This document shows positions 44,801 to 52,669 of a stretch of DNA of 64,000 nt, piece by piece. A program made the position numbers and the translations under genes. The stretch is from assembly GCF_040958095.1 (NCBI RefSeq), contig NC_091160.1, forward strand, positions 34,524,410-34,588,409. The letters run 5' to 3'. Under the pieces are notes generated by a model, which did no database searches, was not told the origin of the DNA, and saw only the letters and a program-made list of their open reading frames with translations. This DNA is from Procambarus clarkii (Eukaryota; Arthropoda; Malacostraca; Decapoda; Cambaridae). How positions within the stretch are numbered: position 1 is the first letter of the stretch; each line of letters starts with the position of its first letter.

Positions 44801-46488
44801 CCGTCTCCCCCTGGTTGGCGGCATCTGACATAAATACTTTGTTCCCTGAATCAAGCTACCTCACAATCTAACTGACTTGCCCCATACTGGGTGTTAGGTA
44901 GGCAAAAGTTTGGAGGTTAGTTAAGCAACTTGGTGTTTATCCTTCAAAACTCATGTTGCATTGAGTAGTGGGCTTATGCTATTACAGTACTGTAATAAAT
45001 ACTTGTCTTGTGGATGTATGCCAGTCATTTGTGTGTTTCATGACCAACTGGGTGTGCTGGTTTGGCTAGTGCATTTATATCGGAGAATATTTATGCATTG
45101 ATATCATCTCGAGTCTTCCACTACATTCACATTATTTGTTATAGACTCTTGGCTATTCATTCTTGGTCTTTGGCACCTGCCTCTTTGTGGCTGATCAATG
45201 TGTGTATATAGTTGTGGGTGGCTAAAGGCACTTAAAGAGGCACCATGTCATCATCGAATTCACCAAATTCCATAATAACAACTTACTGCTACAGCCCAAT
45301 CAGTATGACTCGTTATGGACCGTTTTAAAAGATAATTGATGCACTGGTGCAGATTGTTGACTTGCCCTAATTAAAACCTGTGCTGGAGCCAAGAGAGTCC
45401 TCCTACCTTGGGGAGAAATCAAGTGATTCAGAAACATACATTTTGTTATATTGGTACTTAAAGCCTGGTTTTTAATGTCAGAATTCTTTTGCCAGTAGTA
45501 AGTAGCATGCCCATCAGATTTCTCATAACAGTTCTTCTGAGTAGGAGGATTGATTGAAAATGTTAGATTACGAGGAGAGACTTCGAACAGAAAACTTGGA
45601 TGAGCGTAACTAGTAAGCTTTGATTTTTGTGGAAAGACCTTCTGGCAAGTCATCTGAGTATTTTGCAGTGACTTTGTCAGCAAAATATGGGCTGAATGGA
45701 TGCTTGAGAATTTTATATACTGTGTGTTTTCCTGCTTGACTGTATTATACATTTTTAAGGATACAGTGATATTTTGCTTAAGGAAATGGCCAACTGATGT
45801 CACAAAATGAAGCTTTACACAAAAATCTAAGCCTTATTTTTTTAGATTTCAAGACAATCTTATTGTCCTGTACCTCGTGTAACTCGCATACAGTATTCAA
45901 AATTATTTAAAAAAAGGAAAGTTATAGTCTTCACAAATATTTTCTGTTAAGAAGGGTGATAGCATTGAAGATAAATCTATGGAAACAAAGTTTCAACTGT
46001 AAATATTGTACTGTTAAGGTCCTGTTCATCCTAACTTCAGTTAACTAGAATTTTCCTGTAACCGAACAGCTTTAAGATTATTTGGATACTTCACAGCTTT
46101 TCTCCATAATCCAGAAGAGGTATGATTATTGGAATAAATTTTGATCCAATCCACTGTTTATGCAATCCCTCAGACAGTATCAGGATACTAGTGCAGTATT
46201 CTCAATTCATCCAGACTTCACACTTGCTGTTTTTCCACTGGCCACACAGACTCTGCCATCTTGTGTGATGAATTTGCTCGAGGTTCTTGAGCTGCTTAAC
46301 TGTACTGAATACCTTCAGTGAATCAGCGGTAACCCTAATGATAATTCTTTTGTTTGGCTTGCACACATCACACGATGTGATGGCTGAAGTAACGTCAAAA
46401 TTTAATATTCACTTCAAGTTATTAACGGTGGAAATGTCAGGAAGGCATGTTGCGGTGTAACATCGGGCATTGTGGCATTGCATTGTAA

Positions 46489-46528
<40 letters not shown>

Positions 46529-49500
46529 CTTGCAGGTAGGCAGGCAAACACTTTCAAGCAAGTAGACAATTATGGTACAATACAACCTTAAGAAATTTGC
46601 CCATTTTGACATTAAAAGTGCTATGAAGAACATCAAAGTCTATAGTTTCTATACTCACCTATTACAAAAAACATGTTGAAAATTGCCTGAAGAAGAACAC
46701 GAACACATTGACAATGACCCGAGATCAAGAACAGGTTGAAAGTACCGAGTCCCAAAGAAGATACTGAACAAAGATATTAATAGTAATGCAAGTGAATAAG
46801 ACACAAACCTGTGTTTGCTCCTTATTTATGCCCAGTTCACTTTGAGCACATATTAGTATGTATAAATGGGGCTTTATATATGTTTGTTTTGACAATGAAG
46901 AATCTGCTTCATTAATAAATAACTGAAATAGGTAAATTTTTATTTCTGCATATTTATCAACATTCTCTTCCTGGGAGAGCCATCCCTGGTGCCTACTTGA
47001 GGCCGTCTTGCTGAGATTGTGCCGTGCTTAAAAGGTCACATCAGTTGTGGAAGTTTTAACATGTACTGGGTTGATATTGGGGTTCTGGCAGCCCGGTATT
47101 TAACCCTTAAGCTGCTAAGGGGTCCTGAGGAGATTTACATCCATGTGCACAAGAAAAAAAAAATTCTAAAAAATTATTTCGTCTTCTAGAAATGTTAATT
47201 TGTGTTCCCTGAGCATGGAAAAAAAAATCGTAGGTGACATATTTTGGGCGCAATACGCCGAGGAAGTCTGGCAAAATGTGGGCGTTGACAGAGCAGTCGT
47301 CAAAGGTGGTCAGCGTCACCTGAGGTGACAGGCGGGAGTTGCCACAAAAATATTATTACCTAATTATTTCAATATCTCTGATTGATTTTTTCTTAATTTT
47401 TTTTCAGTAATATTATTCAATAGTGTGTAGTGTGATATATTTATATAATAAGAGGTGAATCATCGCTATTCTCAAAAGTATGGTGTGCATATTAGCGATT
47501 CAATTATTATGTTCATAAAACAATAAACGAATAGTTTTGCTGTTATTACACTATATACACAGGTTATATATAAGTATCTGCATGTTTTGTTCACCATAAC
47601 AAACCTCTAAGTTGGTATTGTGAGTCAAAAAGCAACAAAGAGTGGCTGCCACACACCAGTCAGCCACTCACTGTCACTCCTCCCTCAACAACACCTCACT
47701 AGCCCACATTTTCCTCCCACCATACTGTTTTGCTTTTATTCACTGTATACAGACGTTATATAGAGAACCACTGAGCTGGTATGGTGAATGCAGGCAATAA
47801 CAGGTGACCACACAGTCTCCCTCCCTCCCTCAGCATCACTCCTCCCACATAGCACTAATTATCACAACAATCCTGCTATTATCACAATCCTGGTCATTGT
47901 TATCACAGACAGGAGTCATCTGTAATACTGTCATCGCTAAATAATAGCAGTTACATATTTATTTTGACATTCTGAGGCGATGCTGTGGTCACAAGCTGAA
48001 CAGCAATGCTGTTAGCTCATGCTGCATGCACCAGCCTTGGTTGCTCCCATAGTACTGTGGCTCTCACACTGGAGAATATTACCCATGATTTTTTTAAAGC
48101 ATGGCGTCTGTTTACAAGAGCCCTGAGGAAGGTTTTTACCCTGTGTAGCTGCAGGCCATTTGAATCGTGCCTGGCACCCTTTGGTGTATATATACGCCAT
48201 GCACACGGTGGGACATGTTACTCATGACGTGTATATATATATATGCCATGCGCAGTTTAAGGGTTAAACAATGTTCCCGGTCCCAAATGGTCTCGTGTTG
48301 CTTCAGGTCATGTCGGCCTGCATGGTTTTTCTTCTTCCTAATGCCTGCTGTCTCTCCTCCCTGGTAAAACCCATTCTCTGTGGCTGTGGTTAGCTTCATG
48401 GAGCCACTGGGAGGCTCCTCAGAAACCCAGAATTGAATGTAATAAAACACCTCTTTCTAGTAGAGCCCCAGTGGCTTCCTCCGTTCCAGGTTCATTGGCG
48501 AGTTGTTTATTTACTCTAGAACTGACCAGGGAAGCTGGCTGCAGGCAGGGAGCAGGGCTGCCTGGTGATCTATCTTGAGGTTATCTTGAGATGATTTCTT
48601 GGCTTTTTAGTGTCCCCGTGGCCCGGTCCTTGACCAGGCCTCCACCCCCAGGAAGCAGCCCGTGACGGTGATGGTGATTGGTACTAAAGAGTTTCAAACT
48701 ACAGTACAGTAGTTTGAGTGAATTTCTTGTTCCATGTTAATCATTTGCAGAGTTGTGGAATTCTTAGGCTTCATTTTCTGTGAACCCTCCAGTTGTTTGT
48801 AAAGCTTCACTGACTTTCTGGATACTTTCACAGTAGGGTAAGGAATTGTCACTCGCTCCCTGCGTCTCTGTGAGTGGGCCAAGTTCTGGCTCTGGTCCCT
48901 GGTAGGCCAAACAGAACCTCTGCAACTGATGTGACCTTTTAACATAGCAAAATCTTGGCAAGATATCTTCAGGGAGCCAATGAGGCTCTACCAGAAAGAG
49001 GCATTTCATTACATTCAATGCTAGGTTTTTATTTTGTTAATTTTTTCTTTTCTTAGAGCTTGTTTGTGATATCCTCGGACTTCTGCCACTGGGGACAGCG
49101 CTTCCGATACACATATTATGATCGCTCTGTGGGTGAGATTTGGCAATCCATACAAAAACTTGACAAGCAAGGGATGAACCTGATTGAGACATTAAACCCG
49201 AGTGCCTTTACCGAGTACCTGAAAAAGTACGGCAACACAATCTGTGGCCGACACCCCATTGGCGTCTTGCTCAACGTAAGTACAGTACCATTATTAGGTT
49301 CTCCCCAAAGGGATACCATATATATTTTATTTTATTATTTGTTTCAATTTTACAGAGTCCATGCAATGTCTAGAGCAGTGCTACTCAAGCTTAGTACCCT
49401 TGAAATAATTCTGGGTCGTTACTTTAGATACACACACATGGGTTTTGTTGTCAACTGAAGGGAGATGATTTCTGTTTTTGCTCTTGATACTGGTTAAATG

Positions 49501-49852
49501 AGGAAAATTAGACACAAAAAATGACTCAGAAATATATTTGCGTATGATTAGAATTAGCCTAATTACCACTTGTCTCTTTCTGAACCCCTAGTTACCCTGG
49601 GGGTTTCATGGAACCCCAGTTGAGAAATGATGATCTAGAAATGCCTTCACACATTAGCTTGAAATTATTAGATGATCGCGTTATCAAATTAATATAAATT
49701 ACTCCCATTTGCAGGCAGTTGCAACTTTACAGAAGACAAGCAATGGGCACCGAATGTTGCTCAAATTCTTGCAGTATGCCCAGTCATCCCGCTGCTACAC
49801 TTCTTCGGACTCTTCCGTATCCTATGCTGCAGCTTCTCTTATATTTGAGTAA
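27509..49852 (+). CDS. MEMO1: MEMO1 protein (mediator of ErbB2-driven cell motility), 8 coding exons
   Basis: Coding exons: 27509-27557, 28887-28968, 33197-33265, 35649-35761, 40259-40370, 44021-44126, 49057-49275, 49715-49852. Joined they give 888 nt, 295 residues plus stop; all seven introns are GT-AG and all phases match. Residues 7-14 THAGSWYT, 38-48 ARAIIAPHAGY, 72-79 ILGPSHHV, 123-135 [13 protein letters not shown], 183-190 SSDFCHWG and 237-249 [13 protein letters not shown] match human MEMO1 as I remember it, with a four-residue shorter N terminus. H45, H77, D185, H188 and C240 correspond to human H49, H81, D189, H192 and C244 of the pocket that resembles class III extradiol dioxygenases. 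Known: vertebrate MEMO1 is cytosolic, links receptor tyrosine kinase signalling to the cytoskeleton and binds redox metal. The invertebrate role is inferred. Introns carry several large minisatellites and transposons. The 3' untranslated end is not determined. Confidence 0.97.
29153..29356. mobile_element. foldback element F with 12-bp target duplication
   Basis: GAGTCACAATAACGTGGCTA ... CACACACTAGAAAGTGAAGT on the left, CCTCACTTTCTAGTTTGCGT on the right as diverged reverse complement. The direct repeat TAATAGCTCTAT lies at 29141-29152 and 29357-29368. MEMO1 intron 2. A 29-bp minisatellite starts at the base after the right duplication. Confidence 0.85.
29369..29984. repeat. 29-bp minisatellite, about 21 copies
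   Basis: Unit CGGCGAACACGAGAATGCAT + TATACTTCT. CGAGAA and TTCTCG within each unit are complementary and enclose TGCATTATAC, so every unit can form a small hairpin. Two units have indels (29514-29540 region, 29670). Since 29 is not a multiple of three, all three plus frames cycle and stay open, giving ORFs of up to 215 codons that are not genes. Confidence 0.95.
30376..30777. mobile_element. foldback element F with 14-bp target duplication, carrying a SINE
   Basis: Left half GCAGGCGATGAGTCACAATA through ACCATTCTCAAGTC, right half AAGTCGATTGTGAATGG through CTAGTGTGTGGTCTGGTC, interrupted by SINE A at 30485-30730. AACAATATAGTCAA flanks the whole at 30362-30375 and 30778-30791. MEMO1 intron 2. 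Confidence 0.9.
30485..30730 (+). mobile_element. SINE family A, full length, nested in foldback F
   Basis: tRNA-like head GCCGGTGGCTGAGCGGACAG (A box TGGCTGAGCGG), B box GGTTCGATCCC, body TTTCTTTCACCCTATGCCCC and GGTCGAGGACCGGGCCGCGG, end GATAACCTCAAG. A 5-bp direct repeat AAGTC flanks it at 30480-30484 and 30731-30735. Other family members: 5111, 6709, 40737, 41310, 48571, 52506 and 59922. Confidence 0.9.
31925..32820. repeat. C-rich low-complexity tract with 28-bp and (CCAGC/CCAGT)n repeats
   Basis: 31925-32200 is a degenerate array of CCGCCCGAACCCACCCAAGC + CTGCCTAC. 32200-32820 is built of CCAGC, CCAGT and CCATC pentamers, cleanest at 32645-32712 and 32770-32815. Open Pro/Ser-rich frames up to 268 codons result from composition. 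MEMO1 intron 2. Confidence 0.9.
32909..32957. mobile_element. piggyBac-like terminus, truncated copy
   Basis: TTAA (32905-32908) is followed by CCCTTAAATGACTAAGC and CCTACATTGTGGTGC, the latter shared with the element at 35816-35958. The opposite end is missing. MEMO1 intron 2, about 240 bp before exon 3. Confidence 0.5.
33669..33793. mobile_element. foldback element, MEMO1 intron 3
   Basis: Left arm TGCATAAGTATCCACTAGGA, AATTCCAAACGTTTTCGTGT; right arm ACATGAAAACGTTTGGAATT, CCCAGTAAATACTTATGCA. Arms of about 57 bp with a 9-nt loop and a handful of mismatches. Confidence 0.8.
33817..34012 (-). mobile_element. SINE family D, full length
   Basis: Plus-strand order GGAATTATCAGAGGAAAGCA, CTATATAGCACTCGGAAGGG, GGACGGTCGGGGATTGAACG, CGTCACTCTACCGTCCAGCC. 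MEMO1 intron 3. Confidence 0.75.
34485..34744. mobile_element. TIR MITE family M1, best copy
   Basis: Left GGGGCCAGATTCACGAAGCA (from 34485), then GTTACGCAAGCACTTACGAA; right TTCGTAAGTACTTGCGTAAC, then TGCTTCGTGAATCTGGCCCC: perfect inverted ends of about 40 bp. CTGG on both outer sides may be a target duplication but overlaps the terminus. MEMO1 intron 3. Confidence 0.9.
35816..35958. mobile_element. small piggyBac-like MITE, MEMO1 intron 4
   Basis: The right end AGCCATTTAAGGG is followed by TTAA (35959-35962). The left end CCTTTAAATGACTCGGC is its approximate inverse, with its own TTAA degraded. Shares CCTACATTGTGGTGC with 32909-32957. It starts 55 bp after exon 4. Confidence 0.6.
36177..37404. 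repeat. 41-bp minisatellite, about 30 copies
   Basis: Unit TCACAGTCAGTCCCTGCTAC, CTTATACACACACTCACCAT, G. Two alternating variants (AGTCAGT/AGTCACT; CACCATG/CACCGTG) are mixed in the left half, while the right third is nearly all AGTCAGT with CACCATG, pointing to recent growth at that end. One unit near 36376 is shorter. Period 41 cycles the frames, so three plus-strand ORFs of 390-456 codons overlap; none is a gene. MEMO1 intron 4. Confidence 0.97.
37849..37936. repeat. 15-bp tandem repeat
   Basis: Six copies of CTCTCCTGCGCGCAC with C/T variants, in MEMO1 intron 4. Confidence 0.85.
38141..38296 (+). mobile_element. SINE family D, 5'-shortened
   Basis: GGTCTCGCTTCATGCAGGTC, GGCGTTCGATTCCCGACCAT, TTGGGCACCATTCCTTCCCA, CTATGTAGTCGAAATGGCTT. 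It sits within a repeated CTCTCCACCATTATTACTTT background on both sides. Confidence 0.75.
38949..39180 (+). mobile_element. SINE family B, lacking its 5' start
   Basis: GAGCGCTTTGTCCTGGGTTT, TATCCTGGCCGGGAAGGATT, CAACAGTAAAATGGGTACCT, ATTAAGGACCTGCCCAAAAT and an AAAT-rich end. More diverged than the copies at 9641 and 41976. Confidence 0.75.
40577..40914 (-). mobile_element. composite SINE A-like element
   Basis: Plus strand: CACCTAGTTGTGCTTGCGAA, GAGCTCTGCTCTTTCGGCCT, a (CA)n run, then a diverged SINE A body (AGCACCCCGTAACAGCTGTC) and head (CCAAACCCGGGCCC, CCACTCAGCCACGAGG). The same arrangement recurs at 41172-41477, so this is a distinct longer family sharing the SINE A head. Confidence 0.7.
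40936..41155 (+). mobile_element. dispersed repeat G
   Basis: AATTACCTAAGTATAGTTAC, AGGATGAGAGCTACGCTCAT, CCCGTCTTCCCAGCACTCTT, TTTTGGCCTCCACCATCTTC, AACCTGTTCCAACAGTCTAC. An uninterrupted copy that serves as the empty-site reference for the SINE insertion at 59922. Confidence 0.7.
41172..41477 (-). mobile_element. composite SINE A-like element, second copy
   Basis: GTGTATTCACCTAGTTTTAT, GTGCTTGCGGGGGTTGAGCT, (CA)n, then GGAAGCAGCCCGTGACAGCT and the tRNA-like head GGCCGGTGGCTGAGCGG on the minus strand. Repeats 40577-40920 and 41172-41477 bracket the G element. Confidence 0.75.
41976..42247 (+). mobile_element. SINE family B, full length
   Basis: CTCCGTGGTGCAGTGGTAAG head, TCATGGGTTCGTATCCTGG B box, A-rich 3' end of 23 nt. 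MEMO1 intron 5. Confidence 0.85.
42255..42360. mobile_element. terminal piece of foldback family M9
   Basis: GTCACTGTCTAATATATACA, CATCAGCCCGGTATAGCTCC, TTCATTACATTCAACGCTG then a T run: the right terminus of the 55780-56545 element. It follows directly on the A tail of a SINE B. Confidence 0.7.
42361..44020. other. MEMO1 intron 5 remainder, nothing recognised
   Basis: AT-rich with short T runs; no repeat termini or exon-like segments that I can support. Confidence 0.4.
44521..44638 (-). mobile_element. SINE family C, foldback form
   Basis: AACAAATCCACAAGGGCCGT and CGAGGATTCGAACCTGCGTC on the left; CTGCCCTTGTGGATTTGTTC on the right is a 17-nt inverse. A shorter version of the palindrome at 10092. 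MEMO1 intron 6. Confidence 0.75.
44639..46488. other. MEMO1 intron 6, unrecognised
   Basis: Contains two non-repetitive open frames (44635-44871 plus, 45803-45300 minus) without splice support or recognised similarity. Otherwise featureless. Confidence 0.4.
46489..46536. repeat. (CCTG)n microsatellite
   Basis: About ten GCCT units, followed by CTTGCAGGTAGGCAGGC which is their inverse, so the tract can fold. Confidence 0.9.
47104..48263. mobile_element. 1.16-kb piggyBac-like non-autonomous element
   Basis: TTAA at 47100-47103, then CCCTTAAGCTGC; the other end is GCGCAGTTTAAGGG followed by TTAA at 48264-48267. TTAA duplications and a CCC... terminus are the piggyBac signature. The interior has no long open frame. 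Near the right end, TATACGCCATGCACACGGTG and ATATGCCATGCGCAGTTTAA are sub-terminal repeats. MEMO1 intron 6. Confidence 0.8.
48571..48663 (-). mobile_element. SINE family A, 3' part
   Basis: TCTTGAGGTTATCTTGAGAT, GTGTCCCCGTGGCCCGGTCC, CCAGGAAGCAGCCCGTGAC. Head missing. Confidence 0.8.
48750..49030. mobile_element. foldback family M9, single-arm copy next to MEMO1 exon 7
   Basis: AGTTCTGGCTCTGGTCCCTG + GTAGGCC and TTTCATTACATTCAATGCTA then a T run match the right arm of 55780-56545. It ends about 27 bp before the exon 7 acceptor, so its terminal T-rich sequence merges with the polypyrimidine tract. Confidence 0.65.
49376..49632. mobile_element. hAT-like MITE in MEMO1 intron 7
   Basis: The left end CAGTGCTACTCAAGCTTAGT and the right end, which read in reverse gives CATCATTTCTCAACTGGGG + TTCCATGAAACCC, resemble the widespread hAT terminus CAGTGGTTCTCAACTGGGG. 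Flanks GTCTAGAG and ATCTAGAA match at six of eight positions, as expected for an aged 8-bp duplication. It fills 257 of the 439 intron bases. Confidence 0.75.
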
Positions 49853-51475
49853 ACCTTAGGTACCCATAATGAGGTGCATTTAGGAGTAGGGGGAATGGAT
49901 CAAGAAAAATCACATAGGTAGACAAATTCAATTGATTTTCAGTATTTATTGTTTCCGTGAAATTTATATAAATAATAACATCGGTAATTTGTTTTATAGG
50001 AGTCTTATTATGGAGACTTCCCTCTGTAGACTTTATCATTATTGCCAAACCCTCCTGCTCCCAAAATGCATCCCCACCCAGGACTGGGGGGCTGGTTGCC
50101 TGGTTGGCAGTAATTCTGTATCTGTCCTGAGAGAGCATGAAACATCTATACTCTCGGTGAATATTTGCCCAGTTCCCAATCTTAAGATAACATGCATTTA
50201 AATGACCTCTTTCCATGCGAACATTGCATCGTATGCTTGAGATTGACGATTGGGTAACTCTTTTTGTTTTGTTTTTGGTGATTTGACACTCAGGGCCATT
50301 TTATAACAAGTGCTTGTAATGATATAATAATGTATGTGTAGGTTATTATTTGCCTTCAAATAATGACCACCTTTTCTTTTGAATATCCAGTCAAGTAGCC
50401 CCATCCCCCTGCCAATGTCTCCTGTGATGCTCTGGAATAATTGAATGTTCATTTTGGATTGAGGTCTTGCAATTGTCGCTTCACCGTGGAGCCTCAGAAC
50501 TGACATTCAGTATAACTATTGGTTTAAAAAGTTTCTTGACCAGTCATTGGGGGTAATTACAATTTCTTTGCAACAGTTGCAATGTCAAGAAAGATTAAAA
50601 TTTAGCAATTGGACTTTTATGTCTTGAATTTCAACTTTTATTCGAGAATTAAAATATTTTGCCTAAACTCTAACAATTTGGATTCGAGTAAAACCATTCT
50701 CATTTTGTTTTTGTTACCTACAAAAAACAAAACAAAAAAAAACAAGAAATTGCATGCCAAGGCAAGAGCCAGGAAAGTTGCCTTGATAAGATAATGGGGG
50801 AGTTGGTGCTCCACGTTGCTTGCCGCTGTCGGGAGCCCTTCTCCAAAGCAAAGGTTTTCCTTCAACATGTACTCTTTTTTTTTATTGGTAATTTAGTAAG
50901 TCTTTGATTTTCCTCTTTAACACATTTAGTTTAGTTTTTCAGCTTAACTACAATATAGCCCAGATCTATGTTTACCTACAAGTGTGAAGGTTTAGGTTAT
51001 TGGTTTAATATTTATTGTGTACACGGGAATGAGGGCAGGAGTGTGTGTTGGGGTGTGCATACACATGCCTGTATGTCTATTTGGGTGTCCTGCGTGTGCA
51101 TATTTATATATGTGCATGTGTGTGCACATATACGCATGCATGCATGTTGATGTATGTGTGTGTGTGCAGATGTACCCATATGTGCATATGTATATGGATG
51201 TGGCATATGTGCAGTCACAGATTTATATAAAATACATACATGCATATTATGTGATTAAATTACTACAATGAAATTGACAATTATGCTTATTATTGATAAA
51301 CTCTCTATCAATATTTATTTTCAACTATCATTCCGAACAAAAACCACCCGTACCATATCATGTATCATCTACTACTTTAGAAGAAGGTGCCATTTTGCAG
51401 CATTTTACTATTTATCACATCAAAATTGTTTACAAAATTATTATTTAAATTAGCATCTCATTATATTTTCTTCTC
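49853..51475. other. MEMO1 3' flank, nothing recognised
   Basis: Presumably contains the 3' untranslated region, but there is no AATAAA between the stop codon and 51949; only ATTAAA-type variants (50595, 51253). (TG/CA)-rich at 51030-51240. Confidence 0.4.
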
Positions 51476-51479
51476 TTAA

Positions 51480-51721
51480 CCCCTGCACTGCGCAAATTGC
51501 CTTTAGGCGCTCTGAGAGTTGTGCTATTCTTTTTTTTTAATTAGGCTATATTTTAATGTTTTTTAATGTTTTCATTACTGTTTGTGTTTTTAAATGAAAA
51601 TAGTTGAGTTTGGAAACAGTTTGACATTAAATTTACCTGAATCTTTATGTAAACAACAAGAATATGTCCTTGACAATTGCCCCAAGAAGTTTTTGCCGAA
51701 AACAGGTGCGCAGTGCAGGGG
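51480..51721. mobile_element. piggyBac-type MITE, perfect ends
   Basis: Termini CCCCTGCACTGCGCA and TGCGCAGTGCAGGGG are perfect 15-bp inverted repeats, flanked by TTAA at 51476-51479 and 51722-51725. 242 bp, no coding capacity. The clean ends suggest a fairly young copy. Confidence 0.9.
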
Positions 51722-52505
51722 TTAAGCATCAATATGTTTAGGTATATTTATTTAACATGGAGTACAGTATTTATATGACAATTTACAACTATTGGTTGGT
51801 GAGGTTTGCTAATTTAGAACCAAAATTTAAGATTTCTGATCATAGCTTTCTTGTTTTGAATCTAGCAAGCCTTGCTTCTGTACAGTCATGATTCACTTCT
51901 GCATTTACTGAATTTTTAGGAGTTATTTAATTTGCTGCAAATACAGTATAATAAATTACTTGCTGCTATTTCTCCGTAGCAGCATATAGAATGCCATTGT
52001 TGAATACCACACGTAACTTTCTTGCAAGTTGAAGCATCTGCTGTTTATCTTGGTGCCCAGCGGCACTCTTCAGAAAGTACACTTTACCCCTAGATCACAA
52101 AACTCGCATTATGCTGTATGCTTGCAGCTTGGATGCACATGCTGTATGTTCGCAGCATGAGTGTATGTGCTTCAGCCAGAGGAGCAGTGAGTATATTGGG
52201 CAGTCCATAAATACTGTACAAAGTTGACACCTGCAATAATTGTCTTCTTGCTGATTGATCAACATCTTTGCCTCCCTTATAAACTCTATATGGTTTTGCA
52301 TGTTGTTAGCAGTTTGGGTAAATGGAATTAAGTGCACATCTGTGAGGAGGAAATTTCTGAGGTGTGTAGCTCAGTTAATCTACCTTGAAGCTTGGCAGTC
52401 TATATTAAAACTCAGTGACTCTGCCTTGGTCAGAGTCCAAGCTACTCAGTTAGTCTACCTTGGTGCTTGCTTAATTAGTCTATCTTAGAACTTGGTTTAC
52501 CTTAC

Positions 52506-52669
52506 AATGGGCAGAGTTTCTTTCACCCTACGCCCCTGTTACCTAGCAGTAAAATAGGTACCTGGGTGTTAGTCAGCTGTCACGGGCTGCTTCCTGGGGG
52601 TGGAGGCCTAGTCGAGGACCGGGCCGCGGGGACACTAAACAGCCCCGAAATCATCTCAAGATAACCTTG
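52506..52669 (+). mobile_element. SINE family A, 5'-truncated
   Basis: Begins at AATGGGCAGAGTTTCTTTCA, just past the tRNA-like head, and runs to ATCATCTCAAGATAACC. 5' truncation fits copying by a LINE reverse transcriptase. Confidence 0.85.

Noticed and set aside
44635-44871. Plus-strand ORF of 78 codons with varied composition ([13 protein letters not shown])
   Set aside because: Looks somewhat protein-like but begins in a SINE C tail, has no splice partners in phase with MEMO1, and matches nothing I know.
45300-45803. Minus-strand ORF of 167 codons in non-repetitive DNA
   Set aside because: No recognised similarity, no splice-framed neighbours, K/S/N/T-rich composition, and intronic to MEMO1 on the opposite strand.
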